Origin: Streptomyces toxytricini
GTDB lineage: Bacteria > Actinomycetota > Actinomycetes > Streptomycetales > Streptomycetaceae
NCBI RefSeq assembly: GCF_014649915.1
Contig: NZ_BMTY01000021.1
Span: 91,834 to 155,833, forward strand
Reading direction: 5' to 3'
Length of the DNA: 64,000 nucleotides
Made by a program: the position numbers and the translations under genes. This document shows positions 41,014 to 50,564 of the stretch, piece after piece (the first letter of the stretch is position 1; each line of letters opens with the position of its first letter). The notes under the pieces were generated by a model. That model was not told the origin of the DNA, searched no databases, and worked only from the letters and a program-made list of their open reading frames with translations.

Positions 41014-43215
41014 TCAGCCCTTCTCCAGGTACTGCTCCCGATCGGCGTCCAGCAGCGCGTCCAGGGCGCCCCGGAGGCCCGGGAGCCGTTCCAGCTCCGG
41101 GTCGGCGGCGACGACGCGGGCGGCCTCCTCGCGGGCCTGGGCGATGACCTCCTCGTCCTCGATGACGGCGAGCATCCGCAGGGAGGAGCGCACTCCCGAC
41201 TGGGCCTGGCCGAGGACGTCGCCCTCGCGGCGCTGCTCCAGGTCGATGCGGGATAGCTCGAAGCCGTCCAGGGTGGCGGCGACGGCGGCGAGGCGGGCGC
41301 GGGCCGGGCTCGCCTCGGGCATCTCGCTGACGAGGAGGCACAGGCCGGGGGCGGAGCCGCGGCCGACGCGGCCGCGCAGCTGGTGCAGTTGGGAGACGCC
41401 GAAGCGGTCGGCGTCCATGATGACCATGACGGTGGAGTTCGGGACGTTCACGCCGACCTCGATGACGGTGGTGGCGACCAGCACCTGGACCTCGCCGGCG
41501 GCGAAGCGCCGCATGACGGCGTCCTTGTCGGCGGGGTCCATCCTGCCGTGGAGCACCTCCACCGACAGTCCGGCGAGCGGGCCCCGGGACAGCTGCTCGG
41601 CGACGTCGAGGACGGCGAGCGGCGGGCGCCGGTCGGCCTCTTCCGCAGCCTGCTTCTTCCTGGGGTCGTCCTCCCCGTCGCCGATGCGCGGGCAGACCAC
41701 GTACGCCTGGTGGCCCTTCTCCACCTCCTCGCGGACCCGCTCCCAGGCCCGGGTGAGGAAGTGCGGCTTGTCCTTGGCGGGGACGACGTGGGTGGCGATC
41801 GGGGAGCGGCCCGCGGGCAGCTGGTCGAGGACGGAGGTCTCCAGATCGCCGAAGACGGTCATGGCGACGGTGCGCGGGATCGGGGTGGCGGTCATCACCA
41901 GGAGGTGCGGGGGCTGCCTGCCCTTGGAGCGCAGCGCGTCGCGCTGCTCCACCCCGAAGCGGTGCTGTTCGTCGACGACGACGAGCCCGAGGTCGTGGAA
42001 CTGCACCTTGTCCTCGATGAGGGCGTGGGTGCCGATGACGATGCCGGCCTCGCCGGTGACGAGGTCCAGCAGCGCCTGGCGGCGGGCGGGCACCCCCATC
42101 GATCCGGTGAGCAGCACGACCTTGGTGCCCTGGTCGGAGCCGCCCAGCATGCCGCCCTCGGCGAGCTCGCCCATCATCTCGGTGATCGAGCGGTGGTGCT
42201 GCTGGGCGAGGACCTCGGTGGGCGCGAGCATCGCGGCCTGCCCGCCGGCGTCGACGACGGCGAGCATGGCCCGCAGCGCGACCATCGTCTTCCCGGAGCC
42301 GACCTCGCCCTGGAGGAGGCGGTGCATGGGGTGTTCGGTGGCCAGATCGTCGAAGATCTCCCGGGAGACGGCCTGCTGGCCCGCGGTGAGGGTGAAGGGG
42401 AGCCTGGCGTCGAAGGCGTCGAGCAGGCCGCCCGGGGCGGGGCGGCGGGCGACGGCCGGCAGCTGGGCGTCGGCGTGGCGCCGGCGGGCCAGCGCGACCT
42501 GGAGGACGAAGGCCTCGTCCCACTTCAGGCGCCGGCGGGCGTCCTCGATGTCGGCCTTGGTGGCCGGCCGGTGGATCTTGAGCAGGGCCTCGGTGAGCGG
42601 GACCAGGCCGCGGCCTTCGCGCAGGGCGGCCGGCAGCGGGTCCACGGCCTCCCGGGCGCCGGGCAGTACGGCGTCCACGCACTTGGCGATCTTCCAGGAC
42701 TCCAGTTTCGCGCAGGCCGGGTAGATCGGGATCAGCTGGTTGGCGAAGGCGGTGGCGGCGTCCCGGTCGGAAGCGTCCGCGCCGAGCGGCTCGTAGGCCG
42801 GGTGGGCCAGTTGGAGCTTGCGGTTGAACATGGAGACCTTGCCGGCGAACATCGCGCGGCTGCCGGGCAGCAGCTCCTTGTGCGGCTTGTGCACGCCGGC
42901 GCCGAAGAAGACCAGCTGGAGGCGGCCGCTGCCGTCGGTGATGGTGACCTCCAGACGTTTGCCGCGGCCGCCGTTGAAGGTGTGGATGCGCGCGTCGGCC
43001 ACCTGCGCGACGACGGTGACGTGCTCGTCGAGCTGGTCGGCGAGTCCCGCGAGGGAGGTCAGCTCGCCGCGCTCGGCGTACCGCCTCGGATAGTGGTGGA
43101 GCAGGTCGAGGGCCGTGTGCAGGCCGAGCTGTTCGGCCAGCACCTTGGCGGTGGCGGGGCCGAGCGTCTTCTTGAGGTCTTCGTCGAGCGCGGGCACCCG
43201 TTCATTGCACACCAT
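41014..43215 (-). CDS. recG: ATP-dependent DNA helicase RecG
   Basis: 733 residues. The N-terminal wedge/OB domain has HYPRRYAERGELTSLAGL and GRLQLVFFG. Helicase motifs include Walker A QGEVGSGKTMVALRAM, DEQHRFGVEQRDAL (motif II, DEQH), VMTATPIPRT (III) and VGRGSAPGLCLLVS (VI). It remodels stalled forks and Holliday junctions. The ATG at 43215 gives a short extra N-terminus; the GTG six codons later (VPALDEDLKKTLG) is an alternative. Confidence 0.97.
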   Translation of the reverse strand: MVCNERVPALDEDLKKTLGPATAKVLAEQLGLHTALDLLHHYPRRYAERGELTSLAGLADQLDEHVTVVAQVADARIHTFNGGRGKRLEVTITDGSGRLQLVFFGAGVHKPHKELLPGSRAMFAGKVSMFNRKLQLAHPAYEPLGADASDRDAATAFANQLIPIYPACAKLESWKIAKCVDAVLPGAREAVDPLPAALREGRGLVPLTEALLKIHRPATKADIEDARRRLKWDEAFVLQVALARRRHADAQLPAVARRPAPGGLLDAFDARLPFTLTAGQQAVSREIFDDLATEHPMHRLLQGEVGSGKTMVALRAMLAVVDAGGQAAMLAPTEVLAQQHHRSITEMMGELAEGGMLGGSDQGTKVVLLTGSMGVPARRQALLDLVTGEAGIVIGTHALIEDKVQFHDLGLVVVDEQHRFGVEQRDALRSKGRQPPHLLVMTATPIPRTVAMTVFGDLETSVLDQLPAGRSPIATHVVPAKDKPHFLTRAWERVREEVEKGHQAYVVCPRIGDGEDDPRKKQAAEEADRRPPLAVLDVAEQLSRGPLAGLSVEVLHGRMDPADKDAVMRRFAAGEVQVLVATTVIEVGVNVPNSTVMVIMDADRFGVSQLHQLRGRVGRGSAPGLCLLVSEMPEASPARARLAAVAATLDGFELSRIDLEQRREGDVLGQAQSGVRSSLRMLAVIEDEEVIAQAREEAARVVAADPELERLPGLRGALDALLDADREQYLEKG

Positions 43216-43231
43216 GGCGCCGACACCGCGG

Positions 43232-44863
43232 CTATTCGACCCCGATCAGCAGCGGGGCGGAGTGCCGGCCGCCCTGGTAGGTGACGGTGTCGACCGCGAG
43301 GTGCCCGTGCTGGACGTACGCCTCCAGCCGCTCGGCGAGGGCGTCGGGCGCGTCGGGTCCGAGGACGAGGGTGACGAGTTCGCCGCCGGAGCCCAGCATG
43401 CGGGCGAGGACGGCCTCCGCGGTCTCGGCGAGTGCGGAGCCGATGACGGCGACGTCCCCGTCGATGAGGCCGAGCACGTCCCCGGCCTGGCAGATGCCGG
43501 CGGAGGTGAAGGACTGCCGTTCCGCGACGGCGAGTTCGGCGTAGCGGGTGGCTCCGGCCGCGGAGGTCATGGCGACGACGTCCTCGTCGAAGCTGCCCTC
43601 GGGGTCGTGGACGGCGAGGGCCGCGAGGCCCTGGACGGCGGACCGGGTGGGGATCACCGCGACGCGCACGCCGTCGGCGCGGGCCCGCTCGGCGGCGGCG
43701 TGGGCGGCGGCGCGCTGGTCGGGCCCGCCGGTCAGGAGCACGACCTCGCGGGCGTGCGCACGCCGGATGGCGGCGGCGAGCCCGTCGGCGTCGGGGGCGG
43801 CACCGGGCGGGGAGAGGACGGTGGTGGCGCCGGCCTCCCCGCACAGGGCGGCCAGGCCCTCGCCGGGGACGACGGCGACGACGGCGCGCTCGGCGGGAGT
43901 GCGGCGGCGGCGCTCGTCGCCGAAGTGGGTGATGCGGATCCGGTACGGGCGCCCGGCCTCGACACCGGCCTCGACGGCGGCTCCGGGGTCGTCGACGTGG
44001 ACGTGGACGTTCCACAGGCCGTCCCCGCCGACCACGACGAGGGAGTCGCCGAGGCCGTCGAGCCGCTCGCGCAGCCGTGCCACGGCCGGTTCGGCGGCCT
44101 CCAGCAGGTACAGCACCTCGTACGCCGGCCCGTCGGGCTCCTCCACGGCGCCGCACGGCGCGGGCCGCTGCACGGCGGGGGCGGCGGCCGGCCCGCCGAC
44201 GGCCGCGGCCTCCGGCTCCTGCCCGGACAGCGCCTGCCACAGCGCGCCGAGGACGGCGACGAGCCCGCAGCCGCCGGCGTCGACGACGCCGGCCCGGCCC
44301 AGCTCGGCGAGCTGCCGCGGGGTGTCGGCGAGGGCCGCGCGGGCCCCGTCGTAGGCGGCGCGGGCCACCTCCGCGGCGGTTCCGGCGGCGGCCCCGGCGG
44401 CCTCGGCGGCCCGCGCCGCCGCCGCGGCGACGGTGAGCATGGTGCCCTCCACCGGGTGGGCGACGGCCTGGTACGCCTCCTGTGCGGCCCGGGTCAGGGC
44501 GTGCGCGAGCAGGCGGCCGGGGCCGCGGTCGCCGGGGGTGTCGCCGAGGCCGTCGGCGACGCCGCGCAGCAGCTGGGCGAGGATGGTGCCGGAGTTGCCG
44601 CGGGCGCCTATGAGCGCGCCGTGGGCCCAGGCCTGGACGGCCGGTACGAGGCCGGCGGCGCCGGCGACGCCCAGGGCGCGGTCGGCGGACTCGGCGGTCA
44701 GGTAGAGGTTGGTGCCGGTGTCGGCGTCCGCGACGGGGTAGACGTTGATCGCGTCGATGTCGGCGCGGGCACGGCCCAGCGCGGCCACGGCCAGCGAGCT
44801 CCAGGTGCGCACCGCTTCGGCGTCGAACTCGTCGAAGGGCTGCGGCTGCGGCTCGAGCGGCAC
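43232..44863 (-). CDS. DAK2/DegV-like fused protein (YloV/FakA-like kinase)
   Basis: 543 residues from GTG 44863, preceded by a strong AAGGAGGAA site. An N-terminal DhaL-like kinase domain has AINVYPVADADTGTNLYLT, GARGNSGTILAQLLRG and VDAGGCGLVAVLGAL. The C-terminal half resembles the DAK1-like part of fatty acid kinase FakA. The ATP/Mg motif reads DADTGTN where the family mostly has DGDTGTN; the three metal-binding Asp positions remain. A FakA role in acyl-phosphate formation with a FakB partner is inferred from the family. It is transcribed with recG, 16 bases apart. Confidence 0.88.
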   Translation of the reverse strand: MPLEPQPQPFDEFDAEAVRTWSSLAVAALGRARADIDAINVYPVADADTGTNLYLTAESADRALGVAGAAGLVPAVQAWAHGALIGARGNSGTILAQLLRGVADGLGDTPGDRGPGRLLAHALTRAAQEAYQAVAHPVEGTMLTVAAAAARAAEAAGAAAGTAAEVARAAYDGARAALADTPRQLAELGRAGVVDAGGCGLVAVLGALWQALSGQEPEAAAVGGPAAAPAVQRPAPCGAVEEPDGPAYEVLYLLEAAEPAVARLRERLDGLGDSLVVVGGDGLWNVHVHVDDPGAAVEAGVEAGRPYRIRITHFGDERRRRTPAERAVVAVVPGEGLAALCGEAGATTVLSPPGAAPDADGLAAAIRRAHAREVVLLTGGPDQRAAAHAAAERARADGVRVAVIPTRSAVQGLAALAVHDPEGSFDEDVVAMTSAAGATRYAELAVAERQSFTSAGICQAGDVLGLIDGDVAVIGSALAETAEAVLARMLGSGGELVTLVLGPDAPDALAERLEAYVQHGHLAVDTVTYQGGRHSAPLLIGVE

Positions 44864-44964
44864 CGGGCGTTCCTCCTTGTGCGGGCCAGGGTTCACCGCA
44901 GGGTAACGGGGCGGTGCCGGGACGTCGGGACCGCGGGGCGGGCCGGACGGCGGCCATGGTAGTT

Positions 44965-44993
44965 TTTTGGGACGGGAGCAGTCGTTGTATGCT
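44965..44993 (+). promoter_or_regulatory. Possible rpmB promoter
   Basis: TTTTGG (44965-44970), 17 bases, TATGCT (44988-44993). The -10 is a fair match, the -35 weak. The resulting leader of about 105 bases contains two small stems: 45003-45010 with 45013-45020, and ATCCGG/CCGGAT at 45051-45066. These could be involved in L28 autoregulation, but that is speculation. Confidence 0.35.
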
Positions 44994-45103
44994 GCTCCGG
45001 TTGCCCGACGACCGTCGGGCCTCCCCCGGCAAACCACTTCAGACTCTCTGATCCGGTGCGCCGGATTTCACTGTAAGTGCATCTGAAGTCTTTGGAGTGA
45101 CCT

Positions 45104-45289
45104 GTGGCTGCCAACTGCGACGTTTGCGGCAAGGGGCCGGGCTTCGGCAACAACATCTCGCACTCGCACCGCCGTACGTCCCGTCGCTGGAACCCGAACA
45201 TCCAGCGCGTGCGTGCCGTGGTCAGTGGGACGCCGAAGCGCCTCAACGCCTGCACCTCGTGCATCAAGGCCGGCAAGGTCTCGCGCTGA
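45104..45289 (+). CDS. rpmB: 50S ribosomal protein L28, zinc-binding form
   Basis: 61 residues from GTG 45104 with TTTGGAG upstream. The sequence has AANCDVCGKGPGFGNNISHS and CTSCIKAGKVSR, so both CxxC pairs are present and it should bind zinc. SHRRTSRRWNPNIQRVRA is the rRNA-binding core. Streptomyces usually has further L28 copies without Cys under zinc (Zur) control elsewhere. It is monocistronic with a strong terminator. Confidence 0.97.
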   Translation: MAANCDVCGKGPGFGNNISHSHRRTSRRWNPNIQRVRAVVSGTPKRLNACTSCIKAGKVSR

Positions 45290-45328
45290 CGCTCCCACGT
45301 CGTAGCGCAGCCCTTCCCGGTTGCCAAG

Positions 45329-45357
45329 AAGGCCGGTCCACCTCGTGGACCGGCCTT
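45329..45357 (+). terminator. rpmB terminator
   Basis: 13-bp perfect stem (45329-45341 with 45345-45357) with a 3-base loop, followed by TT. It begins 40 bases after the rpmB stop. Confidence 0.85.
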
Positions 45358-45385
45358 TTGCCTTGCCCGGGAGCGGTCCGGGCCC

Positions 45386-45432
45386 CGCGGCGGGAGCCCG
45401 CCCCGCCGGTTGGCGGGCGGGCTCCCGCCGCG
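45386..45432 (-). terminator. thiD terminator
   Basis: 18-bp perfect stem (45386-45403 with 45415-45432). The 11-base loop can pair a further 3 bp. It lies 20 bases beyond the thiD stop. Together with the rpmB terminator it forms a back-to-back pair between convergent genes. Confidence 0.8.
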
Positions 45433-45451
45433 CGACGTGACGGATCACGGA

Positions 45452-46251
<800 letters not shown>

Positions 46252-46255
<4 letters not shown>

Positions 46256-47235
46256 CTCGGGGTCTCCTCGGTGGACGGGTCGGAGCCGAAGTGGTCCCAT
46301 CCGCCCGTGTTGGTCCAGGGCGCGCCGTCCACGGTCACCTGGGGCAGCGCGGACCGGTTCAGCACCTCCCCGATGACCTTCCAGCGGGCGGGCAGCTTCA
46401 CGTCGGGCGGGAAGGTCGCCACGATGGCGTGATCCTCTCCCCCGGTGAGCACCCACTGCAAGGGGTCGACGCCGACGGCCTGGCCGATGTCGTGCATCTG
46501 CGTCGGGATGTCGACGGCCGCCGAGCGCAGGTCGATCCGCACGGCGCTGGACTCCGCGATGTGCCCGAGGTCGGCGATCAGGCCGTCGCTGACGTCGGTC
46601 ATGGCGGTGGCGCCCAGCCCGGCGGCCGCGGGGCCCGCGTGGTAGGGCGGCTCGGGGCGGCGGTGCGCCTCGACGAAGGCCCGCGGGGAGCGGAAGCCGC
46701 GCGAGAGGACCGCGAATCCGGCGGCGGACCAGCCGAGCCAGCCGGTGACGGCCACGACGTCGCCGGGCTGCGCGCCCGAGCGCAGCACGGGCTCGTGGTT
46801 GCGCAGGTCTCCGAGGGCGGTGATGGAGACGGTGATCGTCTCGCCGCGGACGACGTCCCCGCCGACCACGGCGGCCCCGGCGACCTGGCACTCGTCGCGC
46901 AGCCCGTCCATCAGCTCGGTGGGCCAGGTGACCGGCAGTTCGGCCGGGACGACGAGGCCGAGCAGCAGCGCCGTGGGCACCGCGCCCATGGCGGCGATGT
47001 CGGCGAGGTTCTGCGCGGCCGCCTTGCGGCCGACGTCGTAGGCCGTGGACCAGTCCCGCCGGAAGTGCCTGCCCTCCAGCAGGATGTCCGTGCTCGCCAC
47101 GACCCTGCGGTCGGGGGCGGACACCACGGCCGCGTCGTCGCCGGGTCCGAGCCGGACCGCGGGGGTGGTGGTGAGCCGTGAGGTGAGCTCCCGAATGAGC
47201 CCGAACTCCCCCAGCTCGCCCACAGTGCCCTTCAT
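46252..47235 (-). CDS. thiL: Thiamine-monophosphate kinase ThiL
   Basis: 327 residues from ATG 47235 (MKGTVGELGEFGLIREL). It has GPGDDAAVV, STDILLEGRHFRRDW, KAAAQNLADIAAMGA, GGDVVRGE and TDVSDGLIADLGHIA, the PurM-like ATP-binding set. It converts TMP to TPP. It is the first gene of thiL-thiD. The longer frame to 47427 is not family-like. Confidence 0.96.
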
Positions 47236-47444
47236 CGCTGTGCCCCTTCTTGCCCAGTCCGCTTGCGGTCGCGAGCCGTCACAGCTCTGGGTACCGTCAA
47301 CTGATACGTCAACTTCTGCTCTCCGTACGCCCCGCTGTGCGTGGCGCCGCCCACCCGGGTCTCCCCGCGGCGCGCGGCGACGCGGTACCGTGGCGTCCCT
47401 TCTTCCCCGGGCCCGCCCGCTGTCCATGGGCCCACCCTGAGGTT

Positions 47445-47495
47445 AGGGCCTGTCCGGCGGATCAGGATGCGGTCGCGATCCGCCGGACAGGCCCT
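47445..47495. repeat. Short perfect palindromic element (19-bp arms)
   Basis: Arms 47445-47463 (AGGGCCTGTCCGGCGGATC) and 47477-47495 are perfectly complementary around a 13-base centre. It lies in the 296-base divergent gap between thiL and the Lrp-type gene, so it is not a terminator for a flanking gene. Its outer GGCCTGTC/GACAGGCC ends resemble the element at 23350. The rest of the gap (47236-47444) has no clear feature. Confidence 0.75.
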
Positions 47496-47531
47496 GGGGG
47501 AACCGATCCTCGCGGCCGCCCTGGAGGTTCC

Positions 47532-47765
47532 GTGGTACAGGCGTACATCCTCATCCAGACCGAGGTGGGCAAGGCGTCGTTCGTCGCCGAGTCCATCGGC
47601 AAGATCCCGGGGGTGATCCAGGCGGAGGACGTGACCGGCCCGTACGACGTGATCGTCCGCGCACAGGCCGACACCGTGGACGAGCTCGGCCGCATGGTCG
47701 TGGCCAAGGTCCAGCAGGTGGAGGGCATCACCCGCACCCTGACCTGCCCGGTGGTCCATCTGTAG
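47532..47765 (+). CDS. Stand-alone Lrp/AsnC ligand-binding (RAM) domain protein
   Basis: 77 residues from GTG 47532, with GGAGG 7 bases upstream (VQAYILIQTEVGKASFVAES). The whole protein is a RAM domain: IPGVIQAEDVTGPYDVIVRAQ and MVVAKVQQVEGITRTLTC. There is no DNA-binding domain. Such proteins form oligomers that bind amino acids and can modulate full-length Lrp regulators. It is probably transcribed with the downstream lipoprotein gene (20-base gap). Confidence 0.92.
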   Translation: MVQAYILIQTEVGKASFVAESIGKIPGVIQAEDVTGPYDVIVRAQADTVDELGRMVVAKVQQVEGITRTLTCPVVHL

Positions 47766-47785
47766 CCCCCGTCTACTCTTGGCCG

Positions 47786-48274
47786 GTGATGTCCGTACAC
47801 CGCCGGCCCTTCCGTGTGACCGCCCTGCCCGCCGTGGCCGCGGCGGCCGCCCTGGCGGGCTGCTCCCCCGGCGGCGGGGTCCGCGTGGACCCGCCGCCCG
47901 CTCCGCCCGCCGACGTAGCGGGCCACTGTGCGGCGCTGCACGAGAAGCTCCCGGAGACGGTGGCCGGCCTGGCGCGGACCCCGACCGAGCCGGAGTCCGA
48001 GCTGACCGCCGCGTGGGGCGGCTCGGCGATCGTACTGCGGTGCGGCGTCCCGAAGCCCGCGAAGATGCTCGATCCGAAGCAGGAGGGCATCCACGTGAAC
48101 GGGGTGGCCTGGCTGCTGGAGAAGCAGGACGACGGGTCGTTCCGGTTCACCACCGGGATGCGGCTGGCGTACACGGAGGTCCTGGTCGACGCGGAGCACG
48201 CCACCGACGCGGGGATGCTGGTCGGGCTGTCCGCCGCGGTGGCCGCCGCCGTCCCGGAGGGGATCGCCTCCTGA
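47786..48274 (+). CDS. DUF3515 lipoprotein
   Basis: 162 residues. The start is GTG ATG (47786/47789). A lipoprotein signal peptide (FRVTALPAVAAAAALAGC) has the lipobox LAGC, so it is anchored outside the membrane. The body has HCAALHEKLPETVAGLARTP, GVAWLLEKQDDGSFRFTTG and AYTEVLVDAEHATDAGML, the DUF3515 family of actinobacteria. Function unknown. Convergent with ddlA. Confidence 0.9.
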   Translation: MMSVHRRPFRVTALPAVAAAAALAGCSPGGGVRVDPPPAPPADVAGHCAALHEKLPETVAGLARTPTEPESELTAAWGGSAIVLRCGVPKPAKMLDPKQEGIHVNGVAWLLEKQDDGSFRFTTGMRLAYTEVLVDAEHATDAGMLVGLSAAVAAAVPEGIAS

Positions 48275-48356
48275 CCCGCGCCCCGTGCGCACACCGACCG
48301 CCCGCCGGGATCCCCGGCGGGCGGTCTGCGTCGTACGGGCCGCGGCCCGGGGTCGT

Positions 48357-49514
48357 CTAGCGCAGCCCCGTGGACCGGCGCAGGGCCGCCTGGATCAGGC
48401 GGTCCACCAGCTCCGGGTACGAGACGCCCGACTCCTGCCACATGCGCGGGTACATGGAGATCGGGGTGAAGCCGGGCATGGTGTTGATCTCGTTGATGAC
48501 GAACGTGCCGTCCTCGGTGAGGAAGAAGTCGGCGCGCACCAGGCCCTCGCAGGACGCCGCCTCGAAGGCCTCGACCGCGAGCCGCTGCACCTCGGCGGTC
48601 TGCTCCGGGGTGAGCGGGGCCGGCACGATGCCCGCCGCCGAGTCGATGTACTTGGCCTCGAAGTCGTAGAAGTCGTGGCTGGAGACCGGCGGGATCTCGG
48701 CGGGCGCGCTCGCGCGCGGGCCGTCCTCGAACTCCAGGACGCCGCACTCGATCTCGCGGCCGCGCAGCAGCGCCTCGACGATGACCTTCGGGTCGTGGCG
48801 CTGCGCCTCGCGGATCGCCTCGTCGAGGCCGGAGGCGTCGTCGACCTTGGTGATGCCGATGGAGGAGCCGGCCCGGGCCGGCTTCACGAACAGCGGCCAG
48901 CCGTGCTCGGCGGCGAAGTCCAGGATGCGGGCCTTCGCCGCGTCCTGGCCGGCCTGCCACTCGCGGGGGCGGACGGTCAGGTACGGGCCGACGGCCAGGC
49001 CGAAGGAGGTGAAGACCCGCTTCATGTACTCCTTGTCCTGGCCTACTGCGGAGGCGAGGACGCCCGAGCCGACGTAGGGGACGCCGGAGAGCTCCAGCAG
49101 GCCCTGCAGGGTGCCGTCCTCGCCGTACGGGCCGTGCAGCATCGGGAAGACGACGTCGACCTCGCCCAGGGCCTTGGGGACGGCGCCCGGCTCCGTGTAG
49201 ACGACCTCGCGGCTGGCCGGGTCGACGGAGAGCACGACGCCGCCCTCGTCCGACTCGGCGAGTTCGGCGACGCTCGGCAGCCGGCGGTCGGCGATGGCCA
49301 TCCGCTCGGGCTCGTCGGCGGTCAGCGCCCACCGCCCGTCCGTGGTGATGCCGATGGGCAGCACCTCGTACTTGGAGCGGTCGATGGCGCGCAGCACGGC
49401 GCCCGCGGTGACGACCGAGATGGCGTGTTCCGAGCTGCGGCCGCCGAACACGACCGCCACGCGGGGCTTGCGGCCCTGCTGCTCAGGGGACTGGGGGAGG
49501 TTCTCGCTGCTCAT
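48357..49514 (-). CDS. ddlA: D-alanine--D-alanine ligase
   Basis: 385 residues from ATG 49514 (MSSENLPQSPEQQGRK). It has VAVVFGGRSSEHAISVVTAG at the N-terminus, FPMLHGPYGEDGTLQGLLE, FVKPARAGSSIGITKV (ATP grasp) and FVINEINTMPGFTPISMYPR at the end. It joins two D-Ala for peptidoglycan precursor synthesis. The residue pattern around GPYGEDG is that of an ordinary Ddl, with no sign of a D-Ala-D-Lac ligase. It follows gpsA after 39 bases. Confidence 0.97.
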   Translation of the reverse strand: MSSENLPQSPEQQGRKPRVAVVFGGRSSEHAISVVTAGAVLRAIDRSKYEVLPIGITTDGRWALTADEPERMAIADRRLPSVAELAESDEGGVVLSVDPASREVVYTEPGAVPKALGEVDVVFPMLHGPYGEDGTLQGLLELSGVPYVGSGVLASAVGQDKEYMKRVFTSFGLAVGPYLTVRPREWQAGQDAAKARILDFAAEHGWPLFVKPARAGSSIGITKVDDASGLDEAIREAQRHDPKVIVEALLRGREIECGVLEFEDGPRASAPAEIPPVSSHDFYDFEAKYIDSAAGIVPAPLTPEQTAEVQRLAVEAFEAASCEGLVRADFFLTEDGTFVINEINTMPGFTPISMYPRMWQESGVSYPELVDRLIQAALRRSTGLR

Positions 49515-49553
49515 ATCGCCACGAGGGTACCCGCTCACACGTCCGGAATGGAG

Positions 49554-50564
49554 TCAGCGACGTTCCGGTTTGGCGCTGCGCGCCATCAGCTCCTTCAGCG
49601 CGACCAGCGGCGGCTTGCCGTGGTGGACGATCTCGACGACCGTGTCGGTGATCGGCATGTCGACGCCGTGGCGGCGGGCCAGATCGGCCACCGACTCGCA
49701 GGACTTGACGCCCTCGGCGGTCTGCTTGGTGACCGCGATGGTCTCCTCCAGGGTCATGCCGCGGCCGAGGTTGGTGCCGAAGGTGTGGTTCCGGGAGAGC
49801 GGCGAGGAGCAGGTGGCGACCAGGTCTCCCAGGCCGGCGAGGCCGGAGAAGGTGAGCGGGTCGGCGCCCATGGCGAGGCCCAGGCGGGTCGCCTCGGCGA
49901 GGCCGCGGGTGATCAGGGAGCCCTTGGTGTTGTCGCCGAGGCCCATGCCGTCGGCGATGCCGACGGCGAGGCCGATGACGTTCTTCACCGCTCCGCCGAG
50001 CTCGCAGCCGATGACGTCGGTACTGGTGTAGGGGCGGAAGTAGGGGGTGTGGCAGGCCGCCTGGAGGCGCTGGGCGACGGCCTCGTCGGAGCAGGCGACG
50101 ACGGCGGCTGCGGGCTGCCGGGCGGCGATCTCGCGGGCCAGGTTGGGGCCGGTGACGACGGCGACGCGGGCCGGCGGAACCTTGGCGACCTCCTCGATGA
50201 CCTCGGTCATCCGCTTGGCGGTGCCCAGTTCGATGCCCTTCATCAGGGAGACGAGGACGGCGTCGGGCGGCAGCAGCGGGGCCCACTCGGCGAGGTTGCC
50301 CCGCAGGGTCTGGGAGGGGACGGCGAGGACGGCGAAGTCGGCGCCGCGCGCGGCCTCGGCGGCGTCGGTGGTGGCGCGGATGCCCGCGGGGAGTTCGACG
50401 CCGGGGAAGTAGTCCGGGTTGGTCCGGGTGGTGTTGACGGCGTCGGCGAGCTCCTGGCGGCGGCCCCACAGGACCACCTCGCAGCCGGCGTCGGCGAGCA
50501 CCATGGCGAAGGCGGTTCCCCAGGAGCCGGTTCCGAAGACGGCGGCCTTCACGGGAGCGGTCAC
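49554..50564 (-). CDS. gpsA: NAD(P)-dependent glycerol-3-phosphate dehydrogenase
   Basis: 336 residues from GTG 50564 (TAPVKAAVFGTGSWGTAFA). GTGSWGTAFAMVLADAG is the Rossmann loop, KGIELGTAKRM and GPNLAREIA follow, and GAVKNVIGLAVGIADGMGLGD includes the catalytic Lys. It makes glycerol-3-phosphate for phospholipids. The GTGA overlap with plsC couples it to the next enzyme of the same pathway. Confidence 0.97.
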   Translation of the reverse strand: MTAPVKAAVFGTGSWGTAFAMVLADAGCEVVLWGRRQELADAVNTTRTNPDYFPGVELPAGIRATTDAAEAARGADFAVLAVPSQTLRGNLAEWAPLLPPDAVLVSLMKGIELGTAKRMTEVIEEVAKVPPARVAVVTGPNLAREIAARQPAAAVVACSDEAVAQRLQAACHTPYFRPYTSTDVIGCELGGAVKNVIGLAVGIADGMGLGDNTKGSLITRGLAEATRLGLAMGADPLTFSGLAGLGDLVATCSSPLSRNHTFGTNLGRGMTLEETIAVTKQTAEGVKSCESVADLARRHGVDMPITDTVVEIVHHGKPPLVALKELMARSAKPERR

